From: JAJYUU01 sp963822955
Lineage (GTDB): Bacteria > Actinomycetota > Actinomycetes > Streptosporangiales > Streptosporangiaceae
Direction: 5' to 3'
Length of the DNA stretch: 64,000 bases
Assembly (NCBI GenBank): GCA_963822955.1
Contig: CAWGJS010000002.1
Coordinates: 1,054,001 to 1,118,000, forward strand
Numbering within the stretch: position 1 is the stretch's first letter; each line of letters starts with the position of its first letter. The notes under the pieces are model-generated. The model did not search any database. It had not been told where the DNA came from and worked only from the letters and a program-made list of their open reading frames with translations. The position numbers were made by a program, and so were the translations under genes. This document shows positions 25,293 to 34,541 of the stretch, in pieces.

Positions 25293-25315
25293 GCACACCG
25301 GCCGCGCCGGTGCGC
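25293..25315 (+). terminator. GC hairpin after DUF5999
   Basis: Arms of about 10 bp (GCACACCGGC / GCCGGTGCGC, one mismatch) with a 3-nt loop lie 9 nt after the DUF5999 stop. There is no T-run. Confidence 0.45.
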
Positions 25316-25366
25316 CACCCCGACGGCTCTCCGGTCGCGCCTTCGCCGGCCTTGGCTCTGCCCCCG

Positions 25367-25401
25367 CCAGTTAGCCCCCGGTCAGTTAGCCCCGTCAGCT
25401 A
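25367..25401. repeat. Tandem CAGTTAGCCCC-type repeats at the 3' end of the hydrolase gene
   Basis: Units CCAGTTAGCCCCC, TCAGTTAGCCCC and GTCAGCTAA follow one another; the last covers the stop codon of the minus-strand hydrolase. Similar micro-repeats sit beside other stop codons in this window. Confidence 0.6.
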
Positions 25402-26070
25402 AAGCGCTCTGGGCCGCTCAGCGTCGCCCTCCAGGCCGAGCACGTCATCCAGCCACGATCCGACTGCGGCGCCCACCGCGGCCGGCTTCTTGCTGAGCGA
25501 ATGAGTCTCGCCCGGCAGGACCACCAGCCGGGCGGCGTCCTGCGCCGCCGGGATACCGAACGGGTCCCGGTCGCCGTTGACGACTAGCACCTCGGTCCCT
25601 GCGTTTCGCAGCTCAGCAGCGCGGCTCAGCTCCGGGCGGCCCGGCGGATGCAGCGGGAACGCCAGGGCGATGACGGCGCTGGCGCGCACCTCGGCCGCCG
25701 TCCGGCATGCCACCCGCGCTCCATTGCTCCGGCCGCCCTGAACCAGCGGGATCCCCGGGTACTGCTCCCGCAGCGCGGCCACGATCTCCACCCAGGCAGC
25801 ATCCTGCGGCCCGGGCGCGCCAGGTGCCCGCGCCCCGCGCACCCGATACGGCTGCAGCACGCGCGCCACGACGGCGCGACGGGCTAGTCCGGCCTGCCTG
25901 ACGGCCAGCAGATCCTTCGAGGCGACGCCGCCTCCGGCACCATGCGTCATGATGAGCAGGAACGAGGGTCTCGCCGGCTGGTCAATTTCTGCGTGCGCCG
26001 GGCCGGCGCCAGTGATTAGCTCAGCGGTCCTGGTCTGCGGTGCGTCGCTCGACGCCGTACTGTCGGCCAC
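25399..26070 (-). CDS. Alpha/beta-hydrolase family protein (KANL3/TEX30-like)
   Basis: This is a 223-residue alpha/beta hydrolase. The oxyanion strand is 'FLLIMTHGAGGG', the nucleophile elbow is 'LVQGGRSNGARVACRTA' (Ser in G-R-S-N-G), the acid loop 'VLVVNGDRDPFG', and the catalytic His lies in 'LPGETHSLSK'. This arrangement is that of the small TEX30/KANL3-like bacterial hydrolases often called dienelactone-hydrolase-like. The substrate is unknown. It lies 39 nt after uvrA on the same strand. Confidence 0.82.
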   Translation of the reverse strand: MADSTASSDAPQTRTAELITGAGPAHAEIDQPARPSFLLIMTHGAGGGVASKDLLAVRQAGLARRAVVARVLQPYRVRGARAPGAPGPQDAAWVEIVAALREQYPGIPLVQGGRSNGARVACRTAAEVRASAVIALAFPLHPPGRPELSRAAELRNAGTEVLVVNGDRDPFGIPAAQDAARLVVLPGETHSLSKKPAAVGAAVGSWLDDVLGLEGDAERPRAL

Positions 26071-26109
26071 CCCGGCAGGCTAGCTCCCCAGGCAGCCTTC
26101 GAGCGGCAG

Positions 26110-28966
26110 CTACCCGCGCAGCATCTTTTTCAGGAACTGGCCCGTGTAGCTCTCCTCGACCCGAGCCACGTCCTCCGGCGTTCCCGTCGCGATGACGTAG
26201 CCGCCACGAGAACCGCCATCCGGTCCGAGGTCGACGATCCAGTCCGCGGTCTTGATCACGTCAAGGTTGTGCTCGATCACGATCACGGTGTTGCCGGCGT
26301 CAACCAGGCGCCCCAGGACGCCCAGCAGCTTGCGGATGTCGTCGAAGTGCAGTCCTGTGGTCGGCTCGTCCAGCACGTAGATCGTCCGCCCGGTCGACCG
26401 GCGCTGCAGCTCCGAGGCGAGCTTGACCCGCTGCGCCTCGCCGCCCGACAGCGTCGGGGCTGGCTGGCCCAGCCGCACATAGCCCAGGCCGACGTCCACC
26501 AGCGTCTTCAGGTGCCGGTAGATCGACGGAACCGGCTCGAAGAACTCGGCGGCCTCCTCGATCGGCATCTCCAGCACGTCGGCGATCGTCTTGCCCTTGT
26601 AGTGCACCTGCAGCGTGTCGGTGTTGTAGCGGGCACCATGGCAGACCTCGCACGGCACGTACACGTCCGGCAGGAACTGCATCTCGATCTTGATCGTGCC
26701 GTCGCCGGCGCAGGCCTCGCAGCGACCGCCCTTCACGTTGAAGGAGAACCGGCCGGGCTGGTAGCCACGTACCTTAGCCTCCGTCGTCTGCGCGAACAGC
26801 TTCCGGACGCTGTCGAATACTCCGGTGTAGGTGGCCGGGTTCGACCGCGGCGTACGGCCGATGGGGCCCTGGTCGACGTGCACCACCTTGTCAAGCTGCT
26901 GAATGCCGGTCACCCTGGATGTGCTTGCCGGGGACGATCCGGGTGCCGTGCAGCTCCCTCGCCAGCGCGCTGTACAGGATGTCGTTGACAAGCGTCGACT
27001 TGCCCGATCCCGATACGCCGGTCACGGCGATGAACACGCCGAGCGGGAACGCCACGTCCACGCCCTTGAGGTTGTGCGCGGACGCGCCCTTGACGACGAC
27101 CTCGCGGCCCTTCGCCGGCTTCCGCCGCCTGGCTGGCACGGGAATGGTCTCGCGGCCGGTCAGGTACGCGCCGGTGATCGAATCCTGGCTCGCTAGGAGC
27201 TTCTCGAGCGGGCCGGAGACGACGACGTTGCCGCCGTGCTCGCCTGCCCGCGGGCCGATGTCCACCACCCAGTCGGCCGCCCTGATGGTGTCCTCGTCGT
27301 GCTCGACGACGATCAGCGTGTTGCCCAGGTCCCGGAGCCGCAGCAGCGTCTCGAGCAGCCGGTGATTATCGCGCTGGTGCAGGCCGATCGACGGCTCGTC
27401 CAGTACGTAGAGCACCCCGACCAGCCCGGAGCCGATCTGGGTTGCCAGCCGGATCCGCTGCGCCTCGCCGCCTGCCAGCGTCGCCGAGGCCCGGTCGAGA
27501 GTCAGGTAATCCAGGCCGACGTCGAGCAGGAAGCCAAGCCGCGCATTGACCTCCTTGAGTATGCGCCCGGCAATCTGCATGTCCCGGTCGGACAGCTCCA
27601 GCGTCAGCAGGAGCTTGGCCAGCTCTCCGATCGGCAGCCCGCAGTAGTCGGCGATCGACCGGCCGTCGACCTTCACTGCGAGCGAGACGGGCTTGAGCCG
27701 CGCACCGTGGCAGGACGGGCAGGGCACCTCGCGCATGAACTCCGCGTAGCGCTCACGGCTGTAGTCGCTGTCGGCGTCGGAGTGCCGGCGCTCGATGTAG
27801 GGGATTGCCCCCTCGAAGTTGGTGTAGTACGACCGTTCCCGGCCGTACCTGTTCTTGTACCTGACGTGCACCTGCTGGTCGTAACCGAAGAGCAGGGCCT
27901 TCCGGGCCTTCGCCGGCAAGTCCTCCCACGGTGTGTCGACCGTGAAGCCAAGCGCGTCGCCTAGTGCCTCAATCAGCCGGACGAAGTAGTCGCTGAGGTG
28001 TCCTGCGCTCCAGGCACCGATCGCACCGTCAGCCAGCGTCCGGGAGGGATCGGACACGACGAGTTCCGGGTCGACTTCCATCTTGGTGCCGAGCCCTGTG
28101 CACTCCGGGCATGCGCCCCAGGGCGAGTTGAACGAGAACGAGCGCGGCTCGAGCTCGTCGAACGACAGGTCGTCATACAGGCAGGCCAGATGCTCGGAGT
28201 ACATCCGCTCGCGGTTCGGATCGTCATCGGGCAGGTCGACGAAGTCGAGCACGACCACGCCGCTGGACAGCGACAGCGCCGTCTCCACCGAGTCAGTGAG
28301 GCGGCGGCGGGCTGACTGCTTGACTTCCAGCCGGTCGACGACGACCTCGATCGTGTGCTTCTCGTACTTCTTCAGCGCGGGGAGGTCGCCTGACACTGCC
28401 GAGTCGAGCCGGATGATGGTGCCGTCCACGCGCGCTCGGGAGAACCCCTTCACCTGCAGCTCGCGGAGCAGCTCGGTGTACTCGCCCTTGCGGCCGCGCA
28501 CGATCGGCGCCAGGACCTGGAACCGTGTCCCTTCCGCCAGCTCCAGCACCCGGTCTACGATCTGCTGCGGGGTCTGCCTGGCGATCGGGCGCCCGCACTG
28601 CGGGCAGTGCGGCTTGCCTACCCGCGCAAATAGCAGCCGCATGTAGTCGTAGACCTCGGTGATCGTGCCTACGGTCGACCGCGGATTGCGGCCGGCGGCC
28701 TTCTGATCGATGGAAACCGCGGGCGACAGGCCGTCGATGAAATCCACGTCCGGCTTGTCCATCTGGCCGAGGAACTGCCGGGCGTACGCGGACAGGGACT
28801 CCACGTACCGGCGCTGGCCCTCGGCGAAGATGGTGTCGAAGGCCAGGCTCGACTTCCCGGACCCCGATAGTCCGGTGAACACGATCATGGCGTCCCGTGG
28901 CAGATCGAGCGAGACATCCTTCAGGTTGTGCTCGCGCGCACCGCGGACGACAAGACGATCAGCCAA
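26110..28966 (-). CDS. uvrA: Excinuclease ABC subunit A (UvrA), interrupted by one extra base
   Basis: UvrA is the damage-recognition ATPase of nucleotide excision repair and works with UvrB. Visible elements: N-terminal Walker A (GLSGSGKSS) after 'VVRGAREHNLKDVSLDLPRD', zinc-finger cysteines (CPQCGRP; CPECTG; CPSCHG), signature regions (ATLAGGEAQRIRLA; TLSGGEAQRVKLA), the second Walker A (GVSGSGKSTLVND) and the C-terminal zinc module 'CEACAGDG...CEVCHG'. The frame breaks near 26916: 'RIVPGKHI' must continue as 'RVTGIQQLDKVVHVDQGPIGRTPRSNPATYTG' one base over. With that base removed the protein has 951 residues, the normal length. The start is TTG 28966. Confidence 0.92.
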
Positions 28967-29378
28967 TTTATGCCCAGTTCTCCCGGTGTGGTCGTTCAGC
29001 TAGAGAGGCGCAACACCGCCAAGTCATGGTATCCGGGGGGTCTGACAAAACACCTGGCTTAGCGCGACCGCGGTCAGCGCGACCCCGCGCTTTCCAACCC
29101 CGTAGCCCTGTAGCAACACATCCTCGCCCCGATTAGATTCCGGCGACCCTCCCGATTCGACGCGGCGACCGCGGATGTCCAGCTGCCGCGTCGACGTTTC
29201 ATGCAACCGTGCTTCTCAAATCTGATTAATCCGGACACTAAGGTCGGCTGCTGCATGAAAGAACCGAAGTGGATCATGAATCCGAGTTCGTTCCCACGGC
29301 GACTGAGCGGTCGCCCTGCGCGGGATGGCCGTTCCCGCGGCCGGTAGCCTTTGCTGCCTGCAGAAGGGAATCATCGCG
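28967..29378. other. Intergenic region between divergent uvrA and isomerase genes
   Basis: This 412-bp gap must carry the uvrA promoter (minus) and that of the maleylpyruvate-isomerase-like gene (plus). I saw no actinobacterial LexA box (GAAC-N4-GTTC type), tRNA or convincing small gene. Short frames here lack ribosome sites. A somewhat AT-rich part lies at 29200-29300. Confidence 0.5.
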
Positions 29379-30128
29379 ATGACGGTGCGCTTCGACTCCG
29401 CTGATCCGGCTGTTGCCGCGGCAAGCCTGCGCGAAATGGTCGGTGCTGCGACTGATCTGCTGCTGCACTCGGCGGCGGGCGTGAGCGATCAGCAGGCCCG
29501 TGAGCCGTCTCTGCTGCCCGGCTGGAGCCGCGGCCACGTCCTCACGCACCTCGCACGTAATGCAGACGGCCTGCGGAACCTGCTGGTCTGGGCGCGGACC
29601 GGCGTCGACACGCCGATGTACAGCTACCCCGACGCGCGGGCTGACGGCATTGCGGCCGGGGCCGGGCGCTCGTCCGCTGAACTGCTCGCTGACCTGGAGG
29701 CGTCGGCCGCGGCGCTTGATGCCGAGGCGGGAAGGCTGCCGGTTACGGCATGGGCAGCGCAGGTAGGTGGCCCTCCGGCCGCTATGCACCCGGCCTGGTT
29801 CACGCTGTGGCGGCGGCTGACGGAGGTCGAGCTTCATCATGTCGATCTCGGCGTCGGATACACCGCAGCCGACTGGCCGGAGCCGTTCGCGACTTACTGC
29901 CTCACGACAGCTGCGGGTTATTTCACCAGGCCCGACTCCCCCGCTGTGCTGCTGCGGAGCTCGGACGCACCAGTCGTGGTGCAGATAGGGCCGAGCGGGG
30001 AGCAGCCAGCCCTCACTGTCACCGCCCCGCTCCGGGTGCTGCTGGCGTGGCTGACTGGCCGAAGCTCGGGCGAAGGGCTCACGACCCAGCCGCCCGGCCC
30101 GCTGCCGGCACTGCCCGCGTGGAAGTAA
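29379..30128 (+). CDS. Mycothiol-dependent maleylpyruvate isomerase family protein
   Basis: This is 249 residues from ATG 29379 (GAAGGGA about 9 nt upstream). N-terminal DinB-fold helices carry the conserved 'LPGWSRGHVLTHLARNADGLRNLLVWA', and the later pair of His is in 'RLTEVELHHVDLGVGY'. These His residues form the metal site of MDMPI proteins. The C-terminal part 'VVVQIGPSGEQPALTVTAPLRVLLAWLTGR' is the SCP2-like domain. It probably catalyses a mycothiol-linked isomerisation or transfer. A metallo-hydrolase follows after 47 nt and uvrA is divergent; this trio is commonly clustered in actinobacteria. Confidence 0.9.
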   Translation: MTVRFDSADPAVAAASLREMVGAATDLLLHSAAGVSDQQAREPSLLPGWSRGHVLTHLARNADGLRNLLVWARTGVDTPMYSYPDARADGIAAGAGRSSAELLADLEASAAALDAEAGRLPVTAWAAQVGGPPAAMHPAWFTLWRRLTEVELHHVDLGVGYTAADWPEPFATYCLTTAAGYFTRPDSPAVLLRSSDAPVVVQIGPSGEQPALTVTAPLRVLLAWLTGRSSGEGLTTQPPGPLPALPAWK

Positions 30129-30175
30129 CCGCCGGCATGGTAGTTATCAGGGGAGCGATCTGAGATGAGGAGAGC

Positions 30176-30841
30176 ATGAGCTACACCGGGAACGTGGCCG
30201 TCGGCGGCGCCGCCGATACCAGGGAACTGCCCGGGCTCACTGTCACCAAGGTGGCGGTCGGCCCGATGGACAACAACGCGTACCTGCTGCGCTGCACCCA
30301 GACCGGAGAGCTAGCTCTCATCGATGCGGCGAACGAGGCCGACACGCTGCTCGGCCTGATCGGCGACCGGCCGCTGGCCACGATCATTACCACGCATCAG
30401 CACTGGGACCACCACGCCGCGCTGCAGCAGGTGCAGCAGGCTACTGGCGCGGCCACCGTTGCCCATCCCGACGACGCGCCCGGCCTGCCGATCCCGGTTA
30501 CCAGGCCAGTGCAGCACGGCGACACGGTCGCTGTCGGCAACGCCCGGTTGTCGGTGATTCACCTGCGCGGGCACACGCCGGGCAGCATCGCGCTGTACTA
30601 CGACGGAGCCGGCGAGCTTGCCGACCAGCCGCACCTGTTCACCGGCGACTCGCTGTTCCCCGGCGGTCCAGGCAACACCGACCACGACCCGGAGCGGTTT
30701 AACAGCCTGATCACCGATCTCGAGGAGCGGGTCTTCGCCGAAGTGCCGGATGGCACCTGGGTGTATCCGGGCCACGGCACGGACACGACGATCGGCGCCG
30801 AGCGGCCGCACGTGCCGGAGTGGCGCGCCCGCGGCTGGTAG
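30176..30841 (+). CDS. MBL-fold metallo-hydrolase, glyoxalase II-like
   Basis: This 221-residue metallo-beta-lactamase-fold enzyme has the metal motif THQHWDHH (HxHxDH), then 'LRGHTPGSIALYY', 'HLFTGDSLFPGGPG' and 'VYPGHGTDTTIG', which supply the remaining ligands. The layout is that of glyoxalase-II-type thioesterases. Placed behind the mycothiol-type isomerase, it may hydrolyse mycothiol thioesters in detoxification; this is inference. GAGGAGAGC lies just before ATG 30176. Confidence 0.9.
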   Translation: MSYTGNVAVGGAADTRELPGLTVTKVAVGPMDNNAYLLRCTQTGELALIDAANEADTLLGLIGDRPLATIITTHQHWDHHAALQQVQQATGAATVAHPDDAPGLPIPVTRPVQHGDTVAVGNARLSVIHLRGHTPGSIALYYDGAGELADQPHLFTGDSLFPGGPGNTDHDPERFNSLITDLEERVFAEVPDGTWVYPGHGTDTTIGAERPHVPEWRARGW

Positions 30842-30877
30842 GCATGCACCCGGCGCTGCGCCATGATCTCGGTCTGG

Positions 30878-32048
30878 CTACTCGAGGCAGGCGTAACAGG
30901 CGTCCATGAGCGCAGTGTTCCGCGGGTTGCGCCAGCGCGGGCCCATCTGGTTCGTGACGTACCCGAACGCCAGGCCGGCCACCGGATCGCAGAACCCGAC
31001 CGATCCGCCTGCGCCGAAATGGCCGAAGCAATCCTCGCCCCTGCCGATCGGGCGCTCCGGATGCGTGAGCTGGAAGCCCAGCCCGAACCGGGACGGCCGG
31101 TCCAGGACAAGGTCGCGCCCGTACACCTGTTCCGCTACGGCCGCGGCGAGTGCCTGGCGTCCGACGACCCGGACCCCGTCCAGCTCACCGCCAGCCGCCA
31201 GCGCGGCGTAGATGCGGGCGACGCCGGCGGCTGTGGCGTGGGCGTTCGCTGACGGCATCTGGGCGCTCCGCCAGGCCGGCGTGTTCACGACGCCGGCGCC
31301 GGAGAAGTCGGGCGGATTGAAGTAAGCCCTCAGCGCCATCCCGTGCCCGGGCACGCGCTCGCCCTGCCCGCGCTTGCCCTGCCCGGCACCATCAGGCTCG
31401 GGCTGCGGCCAGAAGAACTCGGCAACCCGGTAGTGCTCAGCAGGTGCCAGCCCGACATGGACGTCAGCGGCGAGCGGTCCGGCCAGCTCCTGCTGGAGGT
31501 ACTCCCCCGGCATGCGCCCGGTGACCTGCCGGATCAGCTCGCCGCCGAGGTACCCGAACGTGTTGACGTGGTAGCCATGCCCCTCACCCGGCGGCCACCA
31601 TGGCTCCTCAGCCGCGAGCACGGACGTCATCAGCTGCCAGTCCAGGCCGTTGCCAGGCCGGCAGCTCCGCACGGACGGCAGGAAGGCCGGCCTGATGGCT
31701 GAGCAGCTGGCGGACGGTGATCTCGTCCTTCCCCGCGGCGCCGAACTCGGGCCAGTAACTGGCAACTGGCATATCGGGAGCCAGCAGGCCCTGCCCGGCC
31801 AGCCTGGCCAGGCACGCGGCCAGCATCCCCTTGCCGACCGAGAATACGTTGACGAGCGTGTCCGGTGACCACGGCAGCCGGTGTGCCGCGTCGGTCCAGC
31901 CGCCGCGCAGATCAGCAGCTACCCTGCCGCCTATCATCACGCTGAGCGCCGCTCCGATCTCGCCGCGCTCTGCGAAGTTCAGCTCGAATTGCTCGCGCAG
32001 AGCAGCGAACCGCGGTTCGCACCAGCCGCTTACTACTGACTGCGTCAT
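30878..32048 (-). CDS. Serine hydrolase (class C beta-lactamase / EstB family), interrupted by one extra base
   Basis: The sequence encodes a penicillin-binding-protein-like serine hydrolase of about 389 residues. The N-terminal part (from ATG 32048, MTQSVVSGWCEPRF) contains the SxxK motif in 'NVFSVGKGMLAACLA'. The later frame contains the Tyr motif region 'GYHVNTFGYLGGELIRQVTGR' and the third motif 'HFGAGGSVGF' in the KTG position, typical of EstB-like esterases. Near 31655 one extra base shifts the frame between 'LPAVRAELP' and 'GNGLDWQLMTSVLAAEEPWW'. Without it the gene is continuous. The real activity (esterase, transpeptidase-like or beta-lactamase) is not clear. No signal peptide is visible. 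Confidence 0.82.
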
Positions 32049-32145
32049 GCGCCGGGCTGCCTTCCTCTGTGTCTTGCTGCATCTCTTCGACCTACTGCCC
32101 TGTGGGCCTACTGCATCGCAGCGTGCTGCAGTAGTCTGCCCGGAC

Positions 32146-33312
32146 ATGGCACAGTTGCGCGACGTCGCGATCATCGGGGGCGGGTTGCTCGGGCTCGCAG
32201 CTGGACGGGCCATCGCGGCACGCGGCCGCGATGTCGTCATCCTGGAGCAGGCCGAGACCGGCCATCCCCGGTCGGGTTCGAAGGGCAGCTGCCGGATCTT
32301 CCGCATCGGCTATCGCGACCCCAGCTACGTGGCCGCCGCGCTGCAGTCCCGCAAGCTGTGGCGGGACCTCGAGACCGCGTCGGGCAGGCGGATCCTGCAC
32401 CCTAGCCCGCACCTCACGTTCGGGTCCGGCATGCGCAGCGTGCAGGAAGCCATGATCGCGGCAGGAGCGCCCTGCGAACTGCTCTCCGCACCCGAAGCAG
32501 CCCGCCGGTTCCCTGCCGTCGCGGCCAGCGGTCCCGCCCTGCTCGAACCCGAATCCGCCGTCATCGCGGCCGACCAGGCGCTAGCCGCGCTTGCCACCGA
32601 TAGCGCGGAAACCAGGACCGGGATCCGCGTCACGCGGCTGTCTGACGACGGCAGGCAGGTCCTCCTGCAGACGACGGACGGCGCTGTCCGGGCACGGACG
32701 GCGATCGTCACCGCCGGCCCTTGGTCGAGCGGGCTACTGGCCAGTGTCGGCGTGCCGCTACCGGGCAGGCCCGTCCTCGAGCAGGTGGCCTACCTCCGGT
32801 CGCCGCACGCAGATGGCAGCGCCAGCGCGGCCGGCCCGGCGAGCGCCGGCCAGGACGATGCGCCCATCTTCATCTGTCACGCCGACCAGGTACCGTACGG
32901 CCTGCCAGTGCCGGGCGCACCGCTGTACAAGATCGGGATCCATCAGAGCGGGCCAGCGACCGATCCTGACGCCCAGGATGAGTCAGCTGACCGGGGACTC
33001 ATCAGCGCGCTCGGCCGCGTGGCCCGCCGCTACCTGCCCGGCTACGACCCGGAACCAGTCGCAACCGAGCGCTGTATCTACGACAACAGCCCCGATGAGG
33101 ACTTCATCATCGACCGGATCGGCAATGTCGTCGTCGGCTCTGGCACGTCTGGGCACGGCTTCAAGTTCGGCCCGCTGCTCGGCGAGTGGCTCGCCGACCT
33201 GGCAACCGGCACGGCGCGCTGCCCCCCGCTAGACCCGGACCTAGCGCGGCGATTCGCCATCCGCAGGTTCCGTCATCCGCACCAAGGCGGCCCTCACGGG
33301 CACGGCGGATAG
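32146..33312 (+). CDS. FAD-dependent oxidoreductase, monomeric sarcosine oxidase-like
   Basis: This is 388 residues from ATG 32146. The dinucleotide fold is 'DVAIIGGGLLGLAAGRAIAARGRDVVILEQ', followed by 'GSKGSCRIFRIGYRD', 'LEPESAVIAADQALAAL', 'AIVTAGPWSS' and the closing 'GNVVVGSGTSGHGFKFGPLLGEWLADL', in which G-H-G-F-K is the signature of the sarcosine/N-methyl-tryptophan oxidase group. It oxidises a secondary amine or related amino acid with covalently or tightly bound FAD, producing peroxide. The C-terminal end is His/Gly-rich. It is divergent from the serine hydrolase gene and convergent with the next membrane protein gene. Confidence 0.9.
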   Translation: MAQLRDVAIIGGGLLGLAAGRAIAARGRDVVILEQAETGHPRSGSKGSCRIFRIGYRDPSYVAAALQSRKLWRDLETASGRRILHPSPHLTFGSGMRSVQEAMIAAGAPCELLSAPEAARRFPAVAASGPALLEPESAVIAADQALAALATDSAETRTGIRVTRLSDDGRQVLLQTTDGAVRARTAIVTAGPWSSGLLASVGVPLPGRPVLEQVAYLRSPHADGSASAAGPASAGQDDAPIFICHADQVPYGLPVPGAPLYKIGIHQSGPATDPDAQDESADRGLISALGRVARRYLPGYDPEPVATERCIYDNSPDEDFIIDRIGNVVVGSGTSGHGFKFGPLLGEWLADLATGTARCPPLDPDLARRFAIRRFRHPHQGGPHGHGG

Positions 33313-33322
33313 CGGCCCGCGA

Positions 33323-34411
33323 CTACAGCGGACTCGGCGCCGGAAACCGGAGCTCCAGGAACAGCTTGCCACGGGCCGCGTGCACCGGCATGAGCTCGGC
33401 GCGGTCACCGGCCCGCAGCTTCCGCAGCAGCTTCTCCATCCCGCCGAGTTCGGTCACCGTCCGCCTCCCGTGACGGGTTGCCGGCACGGCGATCTCGGCC
33501 AACCGCAACGGCACAGTCCTGCCAGCCAGCGGGCCAGCGTCAGCGAGCCGGAGGAGCGCCACTGGATAGTGTGCAGCGAGGCGGCGCAGCGCCGCGGTCA
33601 GTCGCGGATCCACCCGCCCCGAGCGCAGTTCATTCTTCGCCGCTGCACGCGCGTGCACGTTCCGCATCTGCAGCAGCCTCTGCCCGGCCCGGCGGCGGGC
33701 GGCGAGAGCAGTCCTGGCGGCGTGGCCGTACGCGGCCGGACCGCCCGCGACGGCGAGCCGCACCTGCACAGCCGAGGCGCCGGTGCCGAATGCCGCGATG
33801 ACTGCCGGCGCGATGCTGCCAAGCTGCCGCCCGTAGTGTGCGCGAACGGCAGCCGACGCGACGATGAGTGAGCCCGGCCCTGGCAGGCTGACGCCCTGCT
33901 GCAGGACGACCTGCGCGCCGCTCGGGTAGCCAGCCGTCAGGATGGCTTCGCACGTGGCCGGATCGCAGCCGATCACCCGGCCATGGCCCACCTGGGTGGC
34001 GATCCAGGCCGCCGCTGCCTTGCCGTTCGCCAGTGCGGCAGCCGCCGCCGCAGCCTGAGCCGCCACCTGCCCGGGCGTCAGTTTCGGCCGGACGGCCGTC
34101 ACCTTGTTGCCGCTCCCAGCGGCAGGCGATCGCGCCGTCAGCGCGACCCCCGCGGCCACGCTGGCTGCAACCACGGCCACCGCGACGGTCAGCAGCACGC
34201 CGAGGCGGACCCGCGCCCTGCCGATCTTGCCCGAGTCGGGAACATGCAGCACCCTGCGGCGCAGCCAGAGGCGAAGGGTGGTGCCGATGACCTTCAGCCA
34301 CGACGGAGGCGCGGGCTGCGGGCGGCCCGGAACAGCTCCGTGCGCCAGGCCACCGGTCCGAGCCGGATTCTCCAGCCGGTATCCCGATGGCCGCGAGGTG
34401 TCACCAGACAC
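33323..34411 (-). CDS. Hypothetical single-pass membrane protein
   Basis: This is a 362-residue protein. A cytoplasmic N-terminus rich in Pro/Arg (about 1-65) is followed by a transmembrane helix (LGVLLTVAVAVVAASVAAGVAL, about 70-91). The extracytoplasmic part has an Ala-rich helix and then 'AWIATQVGHGRVIGCDPATCEAILTAGYPSG', with two Cys that could form a disulfide. It ends with 'MEKLLRKLRAGDRAELMPVHAARGKLFLELRF'. I do not recognise a named domain. Its position beside the GT4 and WecA-like genes may hint at an envelope role. Confidence 0.7.
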   Translation of the reverse strand: MSGDTSRPSGYRLENPARTGGLAHGAVPGRPQPAPPSWLKVIGTTLRLWLRRRVLHVPDSGKIGRARVRLGVLLTVAVAVVAASVAAGVALTARSPAAGSGNKVTAVRPKLTPGQVAAQAAAAAAALANGKAAAAWIATQVGHGRVIGCDPATCEAILTAGYPSGAQVVLQQGVSLPGPGSLIVASAAVRAHYGRQLGSIAPAVIAAFGTGASAVQVRLAVAGGPAAYGHAARTALAARRRAGQRLLQMRNVHARAAAKNELRSGRVDPRLTAALRRLAAHYPVALLRLADAGPLAGRTVPLRLAEIAVPATRHGRRTVTELGGMEKLLRKLRAGDRAELMPVHAARGKLFLELRFPAPSPL

Positions 34412-34541
34412 GATTCAGCTCCCAGGCCGCCAACAGGTGAGGCCACACGGCCCTATCCGGGCTAGTTCAGCACACCCCGCGGCAGCGCATTACACGGATC
34501 AGGCCGATTGTTACTGAAGCTTGCCATATCGACCGCCACTG

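Noticed and set aside
29040..29300. Possible tRNA or riboswitch upstream of uvrA
   Set aside because: No cloverleaf, GGTTCGAATCC arm or known riboswitch core could be built.
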